From the NCBI GenBank assembly GCA_001464575.1, contig LNFE01000209.1:91949-155948 (forward strand): a DNA stretch of 64,000 bases, given 5' to 3'. A program made the translations under genes and the position numbers. Positions within the stretch are counted from its first letter, which is position 1. Each line of letters opens with the position of its first letter. Shown here piece after piece: positions 18,833 through 26,890 of the stretch. The DNA comes from Acidobacteria bacterium Ga0077553. Its GTDB lineage: Bacteria; Acidobacteriota; Terriglobia; Bryobacterales; Bryobacteraceae. The notes under the pieces are model-generated. The model was not told where the DNA came from. It saw only the letters and a program-made list of their open reading frames with translations, and made no database searches.

Positions 18833-19444
18833 ATGATGGTAGCAGTGGACGACGTCATCATCTCTCCGGATACCCGCCGCGCGAATCGCATTCCCCCTGG
18901 CCAATCGCAGACCGTGAAATGGCCGGTTCTCGATGCCTTCGGCCCGCCTGATCTGGACGCCTCCCGCTGGACCCTCACCGTGACGGGCCTGGTTGAGCAG
19001 GAGGTGACCTTTAGCTGGGAGCAGTTCCTGGCGCTGCCCCGCGTGAAGGTCCATTCCGATTTCCATTGCGTGACGCGGTGGTCGCGGCTCGACAACCTTT
19101 GGGAGGGTGTCTCGACGCGCCATCTGGTGGAACTCGCGGGAGGCGTTAAGCCGGAGTGTACCCACGTTCTTGCCCACGGCTACGACGGCTCCTGGACCAC
19201 CAATCTCCCGTTGGCCGACTTCCTGGCGGAGGACGCTCTCGTCGCCATCACCCACGACGGTGAGCCGTTGACGCTCGAACATGGCGCCCCGGCGCGGCTG
19301 GTGGTTCCTTTGCTGTACGCCTGGAAGTCCGCCAAGTGGCTCCGGGCGCTCGAATTCCTTTCGGCCGACCGGGCGGGATTCTGGGAGCGGAACGGTTACC
19401 ATATGCACGGCGACCCCTGGAAGGAGGAGCGCTTTGGTTGGTAG
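18833..19444 (+). CDS. Sulfite oxidase-like molybdopterin protein
   Basis: About 200 residues of the sulfite oxidase/MsrP-type molybdenum domain: GLVEQEVTFSWEQFLALP, then the segment HSDFHCVTRWS whose Cys would bind molybdenum, and APARLVVPLLYAWKSAKWL. It has no haem or dimerisation domain, as in the YuiH-like branch. The ATG at 18833 (or 18836) is preferred over 18785, because 18785 would lie only 2 bp from the start of the divergent gene. No signal peptide is visible, so it is probably cytoplasmic. The substrate is unknown. It overlaps the following small gene by 11 bp. Confidence 0.85.
   Translation: MMVAVDDVIISPDTRRANRIPPGQSQTVKWPVLDAFGPPDLDASRWTLTVTGLVEQEVTFSWEQFLALPRVKVHSDFHCVTRWSRLDNLWEGVSTRHLVELAGGVKPECTHVLAHGYDGSWTTNLPLADFLAEDALVAITHDGEPLTLEHGAPARLVVPLLYAWKSAKWLRALEFLSADRAGFWERNGYHMHGDPWKEERFGW
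19421..19430 (+). promoter_or_regulatory. Strong ribosome binding site deciding a TTG start
   Basis: AAGGAGGAGC lies inside the 3' end of the sulfite-oxidase-like gene, a few bases before TTG at 19434. It is nearly consensus and argues that the next small membrane protein starts at this TTG. Confidence 0.6.
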
Positions 19445-19784
19445 GGCGCCGTTTTTTCTCGGGGTGCTTTTGCTCGCCGCCCAACTCGGCGCCATTGCAT
19501 ATTCCCGTTTCACGCCCCTGCGGTATTTTTGCTGGGCCCCGTTTGATCAACAGACGCAGTATCGGATCGCGGTTTCGATTGGCGGGGAAGGGTTGACGGA
19601 GATGCAGGTGCGGCGCCGCTACCGCCGTCCCGCCGAAGGCACCGACAACCGCAGCGCCCACCATCTGTTCGACCTGATCGAACGCGCCGAAAGGAAACTT
19701 GAACCGGCGGGACGCAGCCAAGTCACCGTCGTCTACAGCATCAATGGCGGTCCGGAAGACATATGGCAATACCCGCGGCGCTAA
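19434..19784 (+). CDS. Small membrane-anchored protein of unknown function
   Basis: Begins at TTG 19434 on the strength of the AAGGAGG just upstream; the longer reading frame from 19281 would lie inside the previous gene in another frame. The 116-residue product has one N-terminal hydrophobic helix (APFFLGVLLLAAQLGAIAY) followed by a soluble domain with FTPLRYFCWAPFDQQTQY and QVTVVYSINGGPEDIWQYP. It overlaps the sulfite-oxidase-like gene (11 bp) and the HTTM-DCC gene (22 bp). Together they form a probable three-gene operon. The family is not recognised, although its ending close to an HTTM protein suggests a partner role. Confidence 0.7.
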   Translation: MVGRAPFFLGVLLLAAQLGAIAYSRFTPLRYFCWAPFDQQTQYRIAVSIGGEGLTEMQVRRRYRRPAEGTDNRSAHHLFDLIERAERKLEPAGRSQVTVVYSINGGPEDIWQYPRR

Positions 19785-20908
19785 CCCGGCCCTTCCGGCT
19801 GACCGGCCTCGAACTGCCGCCGCAGACGGTGCTGATCTGCCGTCTGCTGGCGCTGACCCTGCTTCTCACTTGGCATGTTCAGCATTTCCAAACGCCGTTT
19901 CTTTCGTTCCTGCCGTTCTTGGAGGAACTCCCCGGGGTCCCGTTCCAACGGACGCTGCAGGCGACCGTCGTCCTCGGCTCGCTGGCGATCCTGTTCTCGA
20001 CGCGACTGCGGCTAGCGGCCTTCGTCACCGGCGGGGCGCTGCTGCTGGCCGTGGTCAGTTCGCGGGCTTACTACGGGAATAACAAAGCCTTCACGGCGCT
20101 GCTGCTGCTGCTGGCGGCCGCCGGCGACGTTCGCCTGCTCCGCTGGCAAGTGGCGATTCTCTACTTCGGGGCTGGTTTAAACAAAGCGTTTGACCCGGAC
20201 TGGCACTCCGGCCAGTTCTTTCACCATTGGGCGGGGACGCGTCTCGAGAATCCGCTTTACTTGTGGGCCGCCCCGCTGCTGCCACCTCTGGTGCTCGGCA
20301 AGATCTTCTGCTGGGGCACGATCGTCGTGGAACTGGCGTTGGCGATCCTCATGCTCTTCCGGCGTTTCGCCTGGCCGGCGATTTGGATTTCGGCGCTCTT
20401 TCAATGCGGCCTGTTGCTGTTTACCGGGCAGACCTTCACGCTCTTCTTTTTCGCCTCGCAGATTGCGCTGTTCGCCTTCGTCGAATGGCCACAGGAGCGC
20501 ATCACCGTGATCTGGGACGGCGAGTGCGGCTTCTGCGCGCAGACGAAAGACCGCATCAATCGCTTCGATTGGGACGGCATCTTCCATTGGGTGCCGCAGC
20601 AGACCAACATCGGGGAACGGTGGGGGCTAACGCGCGAAACGCTGGCCAACGCGATGTACACGGTCTCCGGCGGCTACGTCCGGCATGGCTACGCCGCGTT
20701 CCGGGCGATGATCGTTTGGCTGCCCGTATTCTGGTATGCCGCGCTGGCTGCCGTGGTGCTGGCGCCCCGGCCGGCTGTGGTGGCGCTGCTGCTGCTGCTC
20801 ACGCCTTTGTCGAACCCGGTGGGCGAGGCGATCTACCGGTGGGTGGCGCGCAATCGGCACCGGTTTGGCGACCAAAGCTGCGCCCTGCCTAATCGTCCTC
20901 CGTCCTGA
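19763..20908 (+). CDS. HTTM-type membrane protein fused to a DCC thiol-disulfide domain
   Basis: A 381-residue multi-pass protein. Residues about 20-240 carry hydrophobic helices with the HTTM-like arrangement (RLLALTLLLTWHVQHF, VAILYFGAGLNKAFDPDWHSG), related to the membrane part of vitamin-K-dependent carboxylase-like proteins. Residues about 245-345 form a DCC/DUF393 domain with the signature WDGECGFCAQT, giving a CxxC-type redox pair. The fusion suggests membrane-linked thiol-disulfide chemistry. It follows a Mo-oxidoreductase-like gene and a small membrane protein with overlapping ends, so a joint redox function is plausible but inferred. Confidence 0.8.
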   Translation: MAIPAALTRPFRLTGLELPPQTVLICRLLALTLLLTWHVQHFQTPFLSFLPFLEELPGVPFQRTLQATVVLGSLAILFSTRLRLAAFVTGGALLLAVVSSRAYYGNNKAFTALLLLLAAAGDVRLLRWQVAILYFGAGLNKAFDPDWHSGQFFHHWAGTRLENPLYLWAAPLLPPLVLGKIFCWGTIVVELALAILMLFRRFAWPAIWISALFQCGLLLFTGQTFTLFFFASQIALFAFVEWPQERITVIWDGECGFCAQTKDRINRFDWDGIFHWVPQQTNIGERWGLTRETLANAMYTVSGGYVRHGYAAFRAMIVWLPVFWYAALAAVVLAPRPAVVALLLLLTPLSNPVGEAIYRWVARNRHRFGDQSCALPNRPPS

Positions 20909-20941
20909 GCCGTTTTCGGCGCCGATTGCGAGTTATCTGGC

Positions 20942-21361
20942 ATGCCTACCCACGCCCCTGGCTCGATGGAACACCTAGCCCTCCGCCTCGCCGCCCGCAC
21001 CGGGCTACGGACCACCACGTGCCGGAACGTTCTCTCTGGCCGGTACCGGAAGTACAACCGCACCATTCAGCTCCGGGCCGCGAAAGGCATCGAGAGCATT
21101 ATCCAATCGGATGGCGGTTCGCCGAGCGTCTACGCCGACTCCGGATCTTCCGCGCCCAAGGACAGCAGTTTTCTCGGGAACCTCGCCTCGGCCATCGTGA
21201 GCGGGTATGTCACCTTCGGCAGTAACCTTGCCAAGCATGCCGCCAAAGGCTTTGTCGCGTGGGTCACCGGCGCCGGCGCCGGCACCGGCGGTTCCGAGGA
21301 AGGAGAAGGCGACGGTGACGGCGAGGGCGAAGGTGGCGGAGAAGGCGAAGAGGAGGAGTAG
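20942..21361 (+). CDS. Small protein with HTH-like N-terminus and Gly/Glu-rich acidic tail
   Basis: A 139-residue product. Residues about 12-45 (LALRLAARTGLRTTTCRNV, then LSGRYRKYNRTIQLRAAKGI) resemble the helix-turn-helix of LacI/XRE-type proteins. A middle segment, FLGNLASAIVSGYVTFGSNLA, is hydrophobic. The last 30 residues are almost only Gly, Glu and Asp. No clear ribosome site precedes either ATG (20942 or 20966), so whether it is expressed is uncertain. It ends 2 bp before the convergent YdcH-like gene. Confidence 0.45.
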   Translation: MPTHAPGSMEHLALRLAARTGLRTTTCRNVLSGRYRKYNRTIQLRAAKGIESIIQSDGGSPSVYADSGSSAPKDSSFLGNLASAIVSGYVTFGSNLAKHAAKGFVAWVTGAGAGTGGSEEGEGDGDGEGEGGGEGEEEE

Positions 21362-21363
21362 CG

Positions 21364-21591
21364 CTAGGTCGTCAATACGCCGTGCAGCTTCTCGTTCATC
21401 AGGTCCTTCACGTACAGCTTCAACTTCTTGAGCCGGGCTTCTTCGAGCTGCTCCTGGTCGGAGAGAAATTCCTGACTCTCCATTTGGGTCACGCGCCGGT
21501 CTAACTCAGCGTGTTTTTGAGCCAGCAGCCGGAACTCCTCGCTCGTCGCCATCAGATGCGCTTTTAACTCATCCTGGTTCTGCAATTCCAT
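21364..21591 (-). CDS. DUF465 / YdcH-like small coiled-coil protein
   Basis: A 75-residue, highly charged helical protein with the DUF465 layout: an N-terminal helix, HAELDRRVTQMES, and a basic LEEARLKKLKLYVKDLMNE ending. Members are small cytoplasmic proteins of unknown function. A strong AAGGAGG precedes the ATG at 21591, which supports the start. It follows the GNAT gene on the minus strand after 40 bp. Confidence 0.82.
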   Translation of the reverse strand: MELQNQDELKAHLMATSEEFRLLAQKHAELDRRVTQMESQEFLSDQEQLEEARLKKLKLYVKDLMNEKLHGVLTT

Positions 21592-21631
21592 GAACTTGGA
21601 ACCTCCTTTTTAAACTTCAGGTAATGGCAAC

Positions 21632-21985
21632 CTACACCTTTCGCCGCTCCATGACAAGGGCATCCTCCCGCGGGTCGCGGTAGTAATCTTTCCGCCTTCC
21701 GGTTACGACGAAGCCCACAGTGCTATAGAGCGCTAGGGCCGCCGCATTGCTCTCGCGCACCTCCAGGAACACGGTTCCCTCGAGCGCTGCGGCCAACAAG
21801 GCCGACGCCAGCCCTCGCCGCCGATACTCCTCGGCGATCTCCACCTGCAACAATTCGCTCTCGCCCTCGCCGAGGTTTCGCACAGCGGCCCAGCCCCGTA
21901 CGGCCCCTTCCAACTCCACCACCCAGATCTCGTAAGCGGCCCATTCCGCCGGCGCTTCGTCTGGCCGGCCGCGCCGGACGATCAC
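21632..21985 (-). CDS. GNAT acetyltransferase, RimI-like, short
   Basis: A 117-residue GNAT protein. The start is the GTG at 21985, which overlaps the stop of the glycosyltransferase gene (GTGA) and has GGGAGG a few bases upstream; the longer open frame upstream is only a shadow of that gene. Motif A is seen as VEIAEEYRRRGLASALL. The C-terminal half (VFLEVRESNAAALALYSTVGF, RRKDYY) is very close to RimI, which acetylates ribosomal protein S18. It is about 30 residues shorter than usual at the N-terminus, so the exact substrate is uncertain. Confidence 0.8.
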   Translation of the reverse strand: MIVRRGRPDEAPAEWAAYEIWVVELEGAVRGWAAVRNLGEGESELLQVEIAEEYRRRGLASALLAAALEGTVFLEVRESNAAALALYSTVGFVVTGRRKDYYRDPREDALVMERRKV

Positions 21986-23565
21986 AGCAGTTCCTCCCAG
22001 ATTCGCTTCTGTTCGCGGCCAATCGCCTCCCAGCCAAACTGCTCTATAGCAATTTCCTCCGCCCGGCGCGCCAGCCGCTCGCGCCGTTCGCCGTCCCGCA
22101 GCAAGGTGACGATCCCTTCCGCCATCGCCGCCGCGTCCGCCGCCACCCACACGCTTTCGCCGTGGCGCAGACCGAGCCCGTCGCATCCGCTCGGCGTCGC
22201 CACCACGGCGCGCCGCATCGCCATGGCTTCGAGCACCTTCAGGTTCGTCCCAGCGGAGACCAGCGTCGGAGCCAGCACCAGATTGGTCGACTCGTAAAAG
22301 GGCACGACATCCGCCACGAACCCGTGGAAATCCAACCCCTCCGGAATCGCCGCATAGAGTTCCGGCCGGGGCCCCGCGATGACGGTCAACTCCGCCGCGG
22401 GCTCCTGCGCCAGGACCAGCGGCCATACTTGATCCCACAGGAAGCGGAAGGCGGTGACGTTCGGGAAATGACGAAACGAACCCACGAAGAGGACCCGCTT
22501 CCCTGCCCCTTCGGGCGTGGCCCGGAAGCGGGCCAGGTCGACCCCGTTCGGCAAAACGCGCACTCGCGTGGGTTCGGCCAGCAGGGCGGCGTCTTTCTCC
22601 GCCATGGCCATGACGCGCCGGAAGCGGCGCACCGCGGTCTTCTCAAACCGTCGCCATCGCCACGCGCTCCAGCGCGCCCCCATCTGCTGGTAGAGGTCGA
22701 AGGTCACATCGTGCTCGACGAGGATGTCGCCCGGGTACCGCGCCAGATACGTGTACTCGACCTGCAGCAGTTGCCACTTCTCGCGGTCTCGCGCCAAGCG
22801 CTCCCGCACCGCGCGGCTCTCATACTCGCGCACTTCCGGCGGCAGCAGGCTTGCCCAGCGGGGCTCCCGGTAGCGGGGCATCTCGAAGAGCACGGCCTCG
22901 TGGACGAGTTCCAGCACCGGAGCTGCGTTGTCGGAGCTGCCGGGCTCGGCGAAGCAGTAGAACCAGATGTCGAAGTCCTTGGCGGCCTCCCGCAGCAGCG
23001 AGTAGATCCGCACCGCTCCGCCATGACCCAACGGCCAGGGGAAGTACGGCGACAGGATGGCCACACGCGGCCGCCCGGTAAGCGCCCGCCCGGCCAGGGT
23101 TACGCTCGCCGCGGAGGGCCGGCTCCGTTCCCGGGCCATCGGCCACCACGACGGCCGCAGCCAAATGCGGTCGAGCGGCACGCCGGCCACGAATAGCGCG
23201 GAGGCGATGGCCGACCGTACGCGCAGATGATGGCGCTCGCCGCGGGCGTTGAACGCCAGCATTTTCCGCGGCGCGGCTTGAAACACCAGCCAGCACAGCG
23301 AATCCCGCCCCAGCAAAAAGGGTGCCAGGCCAATCCGCTTCGGCCCCAGTTGCATCCGCAACTCCGCCAGGGACGGCGCGTGGAGTACAAGAGGAATGCC
23401 AAACCCCAGCGGCTCGCCAATCGAGACGACGTAGTGTTCCCGGTCAGGCTCGAGGGCTAGAATCTCCTCATACATCGCCCGGACCCGCTCTACCGGACCG
23501 GAGGCGAAATGCACCACCACGGCTTCGGCTTCGTATCCCAACAACTGCCGCAGGGCCTTCCGCAT
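21982..23565 (-). CDS. Glycosyltransferase (GT4-like) with extra N-terminal domain
   Basis: A 527-residue protein. From about residue 165 on it is a GT-B glycosyltransferase: ILSPYFPWPLGHGGAVR (acceptor domain start), VLPNGVDLARF, VLFVGSFRHFPNV and FYESTNLVLAPTLVSAGT with the donor-domain motif NLKVLEAMAM. The first 160 residues are an extra alpha/beta domain, VVVHFASGPVERVRAMYEEI to about LRPSWW, with no clear family; it could bind nucleotide or lipid acceptor. It probably builds an envelope or exported polysaccharide. It follows the MFS gene by one base and is coupled to the GNAT gene. Confidence 0.83.
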   Translation of the reverse strand: MRKALRQLLGYEAEAVVVHFASGPVERVRAMYEEILALEPDREHYVVSIGEPLGFGIPLVLHAPSLAELRMQLGPKRIGLAPFLLGRDSLCWLVFQAAPRKMLAFNARGERHHLRVRSAIASALFVAGVPLDRIWLRPSWWPMARERSRPSAASVTLAGRALTGRPRVAILSPYFPWPLGHGGAVRIYSLLREAAKDFDIWFYCFAEPGSSDNAAPVLELVHEAVLFEMPRYREPRWASLLPPEVREYESRAVRERLARDREKWQLLQVEYTYLARYPGDILVEHDVTFDLYQQMGARWSAWRWRRFEKTAVRRFRRVMAMAEKDAALLAEPTRVRVLPNGVDLARFRATPEGAGKRVLFVGSFRHFPNVTAFRFLWDQVWPLVLAQEPAAELTVIAGPRPELYAAIPEGLDFHGFVADVVPFYESTNLVLAPTLVSAGTNLKVLEAMAMRRAVVATPSGCDGLGLRHGESVWVAADAAAMAEGIVTLLRDGERRERLARRAEEIAIEQFGWEAIGREQKRIWEELL

Positions 23566-23566
23566 G

Positions 23567-24727
23567 CTATTCCTTAGTGCTATATAGCACTAAGACTCCC
23601 AGCAGCGGCAGCACCGCAGTGCCCCAACAGACGGGCCCAAAGCCATACTGATCGACCACCCGGCCGACGAGCGGCGACGTGACGGCCTGCATCAGCGCAT
23701 AGGCGGCGGTCAGCGAGGCGACGGCGAACCCGGCCCGCCCCGCGCCGAACAGGTCGAGCGGCAAGGCATAGACATTGACACTGAGGATGAGGGAGCCGAG
23801 GAAGCTCATCCCAATAGCGACCGCCGCCCAGAGGGCACTGGGCATGGCCGGCACGGCCACCGTCGCCAAGCCGAGCACCACGGCCCCGACGAACGCCGCG
23901 CGGCGCCGGGCGTCCGGCGCAGGCAAGCCGCCCTTCATCCAACGGAACGCGAGCGTCCCGCCAATTACCCCGCCGCCCACGGCAAACACGGGCGGCAGCC
24001 AGGCCAATTCGCCGCTACCCCAGACTTTGACGAGGTACGCCGTCGTCCAGGAACTCCACAGCGCGTAGGCCATCATTCCTAACCCGTTGGCCAGGAGCAC
24101 GCCCCAATAGGCGCGCCGCCGCAACAGATCGCCCACCGGCGCGGGCGCCTGGGTCACGGCTTGTTCCGGAGCGCCCTTGGTGGCCCACCACATCAGCGGG
24201 ATCCACAGAAAGCCGAGCAAGCCCGGCCCCAAAAACGCCTGCCGCCAACCGAAGTACTGCGTCGCCCAGTTGATCCACAGCGGCGCCAGGATCATACCGA
24301 GCGAAATGCCGATCTGGTTGCTCGCCGTGCCAAACGCCCGTTCTTCCGGCGGCAGAAATGTGCCAAACGCTTTGCCGGTGGCCGGAATGCCCCCTCCCTG
24401 CGCGAAGCCCAGCAACATGCGGAAGCCCACCAGGCTCCCCAAGCCGCCCACCCAGCTCATGCCGACGGTGGCGATTGACCACAACCCCACGGTCAATGCC
24501 GAACCTCCGCGTAGGCCGATCCGGTCGAGCGTCAACCCCAAGACGGCCGCGCCGACGGCATAGATCAGCGCGTAGGCGGTGATGAGGTAGCCGAAGCCCT
24601 CATAGCTCAGCGCGAACTCCTTCCGGATTACCGGCTCGAGGGCGGCGAACAGTTGCCGGTCTAGATAGTTCAGGGTCGACGACAGTACAAAGATCGCGAC
24701 AGCCACCCAACGTGCCTGCACTCTCAA
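23567..24727 (-). CDS. Major facilitator superfamily transporter
   Basis: A 386-residue, twelve-helix MFS protein of the anion:cation symporter type by pattern. The opening helix VAVAIFVLSSTLNYLDRQ and the loop LGLTLDRIGLRGG are typical, as is GFAQGGGIPATGKAFGTFLP. The start at 24727 is TTG and overlaps the upstream stop (TTGA); a GTG follows two codons later. The product ends in VLVLYSTKE, one base before the glycosyltransferase start. The substrate is not predictable; organic anions such as hexuronates are typical for this subfamily. Confidence 0.87.
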   Translation of the reverse strand: MRVQARWVAVAIFVLSSTLNYLDRQLFAALEPVIRKEFALSYEGFGYLITAYALIYAVGAAVLGLTLDRIGLRGGSALTVGLWSIATVGMSWVGGLGSLVGFRMLLGFAQGGGIPATGKAFGTFLPPEERAFGTASNQIGISLGMILAPLWINWATQYFGWRQAFLGPGLLGFLWIPLMWWATKGAPEQAVTQAPAPVGDLLRRRAYWGVLLANGLGMMAYALWSSWTTAYLVKVWGSGELAWLPPVFAVGGGVIGGTLAFRWMKGGLPAPDARRRAAFVGAVVLGLATVAVPAMPSALWAAVAIGMSFLGSLILSVNVYALPLDLFGAGRAGFAVASLTAAYALMQAVTSPLVGRVVDQYGFGPVCWGTAVLPLLGVLVLYSTKE

Positions 24728-26145
24728 TCGAACTTCACCCGCGTCACTTCCCGTGTTTTACTCAGATACTCGACCGTTACGGGGCGCACCGGCTTCTGCG
24801 GGCCACAGCTAAGCTTCACTTCGCTCGATCCTTCCAGGTTCAACTGCGCCACGTTCTTGACCGTTAGCGGAGTGAGCTTCTTATCTTCGCCGCGCACCTG
24901 TAGCCGCAGCGTGCCTCCGACGCAATCCACGCGCTCCAGTTTACCGGTTAGAGAGGCATCGCCCTTGGGCCCTTCCCACCACTCTTCCACCTTGCCCTTC
25001 ACCGGCCCCTTGCCGTCGTTGGCCTTGGCCTCCGCCATGCGAATCCGGTTGAGAGCCTCCTGGCGCAGCCGTTCAATTTCGGCGCGCTCCTTTTCTTCTT
25101 CCGCCCGCTTGGCGGCCAACTCGGCCTCCACGCGCCGCTCCTGTGCGGCTAACCGCTCGGCGTGCAGCTTTTCGCGCTCGGCCCGCGTCGGCGCGGCCTT
25201 TTCAGCGGCCACTAGGCATTTGGTCTCCTCGGCGAACAGTTCGGCTTTGGCAAACGACGCGGCGGCCTTCTTCCACAACTCGACATCGCGCATCGCCAAT
25301 CCCGCGGCGTGGCGCCAGCGCTGGGCCCGCCGGCTTTCTTCGGTTTCTAGGGCGGCCATCTGCACGTGCGGCTCCGGCCAGCGGGGCCACTTCTGCGCCT
25401 GTTCTTCGAGCTGAGCCATCGTCAAGCCCTTCAGTTGCGGCGCCGGGCCGTTCCAGCGGGCTAGCAGGTCCGCAGTCTCCTGGGCATTCAGGATCTCTTC
25501 GCGCCAACGTCGGGGATCGATGGGTTTTCCGTTCAGCGCGGCGGTGGCGAACTGGCCGCGGGCCAGATGCCCCTTGGCCTCCTCGGTAATCACGGCCTCT
25601 TTCACGCCGATGGAGTTTCCCCACGAGACCACCGGGTCCAGCCCCTTCGACAGGTTGGCCAGCAAAACGCGGGTCTTGCCGCTGTAGCGGTCATCGGTGA
25701 AGAGCAGATGGATGCGGGCCCAGGCGAGGTCCGGCCGTGCCACGGGGGCGCCGACGCGGACGCGCGGTCCGTCGACGGCTAGCGTCGAATACAGGGCGAT
25801 GACGCCGCGCTCGATCTCCTCATCAAATGGCAGGGTGTTTTCGCGGATCAACAGGGCCGCCAGTTCGCCAGGGTCCACCGCTCCGGCCAGATAACCGCCG
25901 GGGCCGAGCCGCAACTTCCCCTCGCCTTTGCCGAGGACGAACGTGATCGGCCAGGACGGCGTCAACTCCTTGCCGAACTGCGCGCTGAGCGTATGCTGCA
26001 CCTGCACGGCCAGCGCGAGCGCCTCGCGCGCTTCCTTGTCCTTGCCGTTCGTGTAGACAGTAAACGGCTCGCTGCGGAAGACGCTCCACTTGTCCGCCCC
26101 GGCCAGCCCACAGGCCAGCATCGCTGCTACTGCAATCAGTCTCAC
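24724..26145 (-). CDS. Exported protein with central coiled coil, unknown function
   Basis: A 473-residue protein beginning at GTG 26145, with a signal peptide (LIAVAAMLACGLAGA). Residues 20-220 resemble a degenerate peptidase-MA-like domain (FTVYTNGKDKEAREALALA, WARIHLLFTDDRYSGKTRV) with no zinc motif visible. Residues about 325-385 are a charged coiled coil (EREKLHAERLAAQERRVEAE). A small beta-domain ends the chain (VTVEYLSKTREVTRVKF), typical of acidobacterial secreted proteins. It is coupled to the MFS gene by a 4-bp overlap. Confidence 0.65.
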   Translation of the reverse strand: MRLIAVAAMLACGLAGADKWSVFRSEPFTVYTNGKDKEAREALALAVQVQHTLSAQFGKELTPSWPITFVLGKGEGKLRLGPGGYLAGAVDPGELAALLIRENTLPFDEEIERGVIALYSTLAVDGPRVRVGAPVARPDLAWARIHLLFTDDRYSGKTRVLLANLSKGLDPVVSWGNSIGVKEAVITEEAKGHLARGQFATAALNGKPIDPRRWREEILNAQETADLLARWNGPAPQLKGLTMAQLEEQAQKWPRWPEPHVQMAALETEESRRAQRWRHAAGLAMRDVELWKKAAASFAKAELFAEETKCLVAAEKAAPTRAEREKLHAERLAAQERRVEAELAAKRAEEEKERAEIERLRQEALNRIRMAEAKANDGKGPVKGKVEEWWEGPKGDASLTGKLERVDCVGGTLRLQVRGEDKKLTPLTVKNVAQLNLEGSSEVKLSCGPQKPVRPVTVEYLSKTREVTRVKFD

Positions 26146-26154
26146 GAGCCCATG

Positions 26155-26769
26155 CTAACGCAGCAGCATCGGGGCGGAAACGACCATCGCCTTGGCCGGT
26201 TCGTCCGAGACGCCGCGGTAGGAGTGCAGTTCCGAGGAATCAAAGTAGCAGCAGTCGCCCGCATGGAGTTCGTGCTCTTCATCTTGATACTGCACGGCCA
26301 GCGTGCCGGCCATGACATAAAGGAGCTCGGCACCGGGATGGAGATGGGCCGTCGCCTCGCCCTCCTTGGCCTGCGGGAACTCGGCCAGGTAGGCCTCGAG
26401 CGGTTTGTTGGTGGCCTTAAACGCCAGGACTTCGAAGAAGAAGTTGGGCTTTTCGAGTTCGGGCCGGTTGGGGAATTTCATACGCTCCTCCTGCCGGACG
26501 ATCTCAAACATTCCTTCCTTACGGCGGCTGCCGAAGAAGTACTCCATGCCGACATCGAAAACCATCGAGAGCCGCGCCAGCGTCGGCAAGGTGGGCACCA
26601 GCTTTCCGTTCTCCAGTTGGGAGATCATGGAGGCCGAAAGGCCGGTGTGGCGGCCCAACTCGGTGAGCGCGATCTTTTTCCGCAGCCGCAGCTGCTTCAG
26701 TTTTCGCCCAAGTTCGTAGGAGTTGAGGAGACGGTTGATGGTATCGGGACCACTTTCGAAGTCTGACAT
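26155..26769 (-). CDS. XRE-family transcriptional regulator with C-terminal cupin sensor domain
   Basis: A 204-residue regulator. Residues about 15-72 form an HTH_3 domain (LGRKLKQLRLRKKIALTEL, HTGLSASMISQLENGKLVP). Residues about 125-200 form a cupin_2 domain (HLHPGAELLYVMAGTLAVQY, LHAGDCCYFDSSELHSY). Members sense a small molecule or simply oligomerise through the cupin. It diverges from the sigma-factor gene, and the 121-bp gap holds a perfect palindrome plus an extra half-site that look like its operator, so autoregulation and control of the sigma gene are plausible. Confidence 0.9.
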   Translation of the reverse strand: MSDFESGPDTINRLLNSYELGRKLKQLRLRKKIALTELGRHTGLSASMISQLENGKLVPTLPTLARLSMVFDVGMEYFFGSRRKEGMFEIVRQEERMKFPNRPELEKPNFFFEVLAFKATNKPLEAYLAEFPQAKEGEATAHLHPGAELLYVMAGTLAVQYQDEEHELHAGDCCYFDSSELHSYRGVSDEPAKAMVVSAPMLLR

Positions 26770-26797
26770 GAACCCATTTTAGCGCAGGTTAAAACGC

Positions 26798-26836
26798 TTT
26801 CAGTGCGTTATGTGCCACTGAAATGACTTTCAGTGG
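26798..26836. promoter_or_regulatory. Candidate operator: palindrome plus half-site in the XRE/sigma intergenic region
   Basis: Bases 26815-26823 (CCACTGAAA) and 26828-26836 (TTTCAGTGG) are perfect reverse complements around TGAC. The same TTTCAGTG core occurs at 26798-26805, exactly 30 bp (about three turns) before its copy at 26828. This is a typical layout for a dimeric XRE repressor. A TTGACC (26846-26851) just downstream could be a -35 for the sigma gene. Confidence 0.5.
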
Positions 26837-26890
26837 GGTCTAGTATTGACCTCCCCCCGCTGTTAGGTTGGATTCAGAGGCATTTATCAA

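Noticed and set aside
21270..21360. Short GGCGAA-like repeats, considered as a CRISPR or satellite
   Set aside because: Units are irregular, 3-6 bp, without spacers; they encode a Gly/Glu tail.
22162..23196. 344-residue plus-strand open frame
   Set aside because: Antisense shadow of the glycosyltransferase gene; Arg/Pro/His-rich with no domain.
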